Below are positions 5,352 to 6,037 of a DNA stretch of 6,037 bases, piece by piece. Source of the stretch: Comamonadaceae bacterium (lineage in GTDB: Bacteria; Pseudomonadota; Gammaproteobacteria; Burkholderiales; Burkholderiaceae_C); NCBI GenBank assembly GCA_947454585.1, contig CANGML010000111.1, forward strand, positions 1-6,037. The letters run 5' to 3'. The notes beneath the pieces are model-generated. The model was given only the letters and a program-made list of their open reading frames with translations. It was not told where the DNA came from and ran no database searches. Each line of letters begins with the position of its first letter. Position 1 is the first letter of the stretch. A program made the translations under genes and the position numbers.

Positions 5352-6037
5352 ATGTCTACATTCAAAATTTTGGTCACCAGTCAAAAAGGTGGCGTTGGCA
5401 AAAGCACCGTGTCTGCCAACTTGGCTGCTTACTTTCGTCGCCAAGGCCAAAGCGTCACCTTGATTGACTTTGACACCCATGGTTCCTCCAGCACTTGGCT
5501 CACCCGCGCACCCAACATTGGCGTGGTGGTGCAACACCATGTGTTGCCACTCGACCAAGGCGGCAATCGCCCTATCTTGGATGCACGCTTGCATTTGCGT
5601 CGCGCAGCCAGCAGCACCGAAGTCGTGATTTGTGACCTGACTTGGACCGACTCCATCGCGGGCGAATTGATGTTTGAGTATGACTTGGTGATCGTCCCCA
5701 CCTCGGTGTCAGAAATTGAATTGGCAGCCACTGCCGGCTTCTTGAGCCGCCACCGCTGGGTCTTTGACTCTGCCATTCACACGCCACCCACCTTGCTGGT
5801 GTGCCCCACACGCGTTCAACCCGAGCAACTCAGGAGCGATGTGTTCTCTAAGACACGCTTTCCCGTCAGCTTCATGTTGGCACCGCCCGTGCTCGAGGCG
5901 CAGACCGCACGCGAAATGTTCGAGCGCGGTTACTTGATGGACTTGCAAGACGCCTGTGGCAGCTCGTTCAACGAGTTTGGCAAGGCCGTGTTGGCCGCCC
6001 GTGACATGCGCGAATCAGCCAACAGCATGCGTCAAAC
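5352..6037 (+). CDS. ParA/MinD-family P-loop ATPase, 3' end outside window
   Basis: The frame is open to the window end, giving 228 codons. Two tandem in-frame ATGs occur at 5349 and 5352; GAGGA at 5341-5345 is better spaced (6 bases) for the second. The protein opens directly with the P-loop domain, without an N-terminal DNA-binding region. The deviant Walker A motif KGGVGKST is at 12-19, with both lysines typical of ParA/MinD ATPases. LIDFDTHGSSSTW at 37-49 is the Walker A' region (D41), and VVICD at 91-95 is Walker B, followed by LTW in place of the usual proline-rich turn. VCPTRV at 150-155 resembles the nucleotide-base contact region. Such ATPases position plasmids, chromosomes or large assemblies. 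No parB, parS-like site or cell-division partner is visible, so the cargo is unknown. It is divergent from the operon. Confidence 0.88.
   Translation, partial: MSTFKILVTSQKGGVGKSTVSANLAAYFRRQGQSVTLIDFDTHGSSSTWLTRAPNIGVVVQHHVLPLDQGGNRPILDARLHLRRAASSTEVVICDLTWTDSIAGELMFEYDLVIVPTSVSEIELAATAGFLSRHRWVFDSAIHTPPTLLVCPTRVQPEQLRSDVFSKTRFPVSFMLAPPVLEAQTAREMFERGYLMDLQDACGSSFNEFGKAVLAARDMRESANSMRQ

Noticed and set aside
5181..5594. 137-codon leftward frame at the right end
   Set aside because: Most of it is antisense to the P-loop region of the ParA-like gene, and it has no motif of its own.

Overview
The window (about 6 kb) looks like the chromosome of a betaproteobacterium, most likely Burkholderiales of a Comamonadaceae-like type. 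This rests on the moderately high GC coding style, the sequence of the elongator tRNA-Met, and the character of the encoded proteins. It is inferred by eye and was not searched. I see no insertion sequence, CRISPR array, rRNA or prophage signature.

Left end (1-750): the C-terminal end of a TerC-family membrane protein runs rightward off the left edge. It converges, with only 4 bases between stop codons, on a small leftward gene for an unrecognised one-TM protein that probably starts at a TTG. Next comes a leftward tRNA-Met(CAT) with encoded CCA and a strong Rho-independent terminator behind it. A second terminator-like hairpin lies between the tRNA and the next operon.

Centre (744-5003): a tight leftward four-gene operon, transcribed in the order Nudix hydrolase (NUDT19/NUDT7-like), fabI, MaoC-PTA fusion, ackA. 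Junctions are a 4-base ATGA overlap, an 8-base gap, and another ATGA overlap. Together the genes could convert an (R)-3-hydroxyacyl-CoA to enoyl-CoA (MaoC domain), reduce it with NADH (FabI), exchange CoA for phosphate (PTA domain) and recover ATP (AckA). The substrate chain length is inferred. A pta-ackA-fabI cluster is known from rhizobia, where, as I recall, it is induced by phosphate stress. Here fabI comes before pta, and a Nudix gene heads the operon.

Right end (5004-6037): an AT-rich intergenic region of about 340 bases separates the operon from a divergent rightward gene for a ParA/MinD-type ATPase, which is cut by the window end. The intergenic region holds candidate promoters for both directions, an 8-bp inverted repeat, and a 24-codon ORF with a good ribosome binding site upstream of the Nudix gene.

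The strongest candidate for an interesting system is the Nudix-FabI-MaoC/PTA-AckA operon. Its individual parts are known families; the arrangement and the proposed flux are what deserve a second look.
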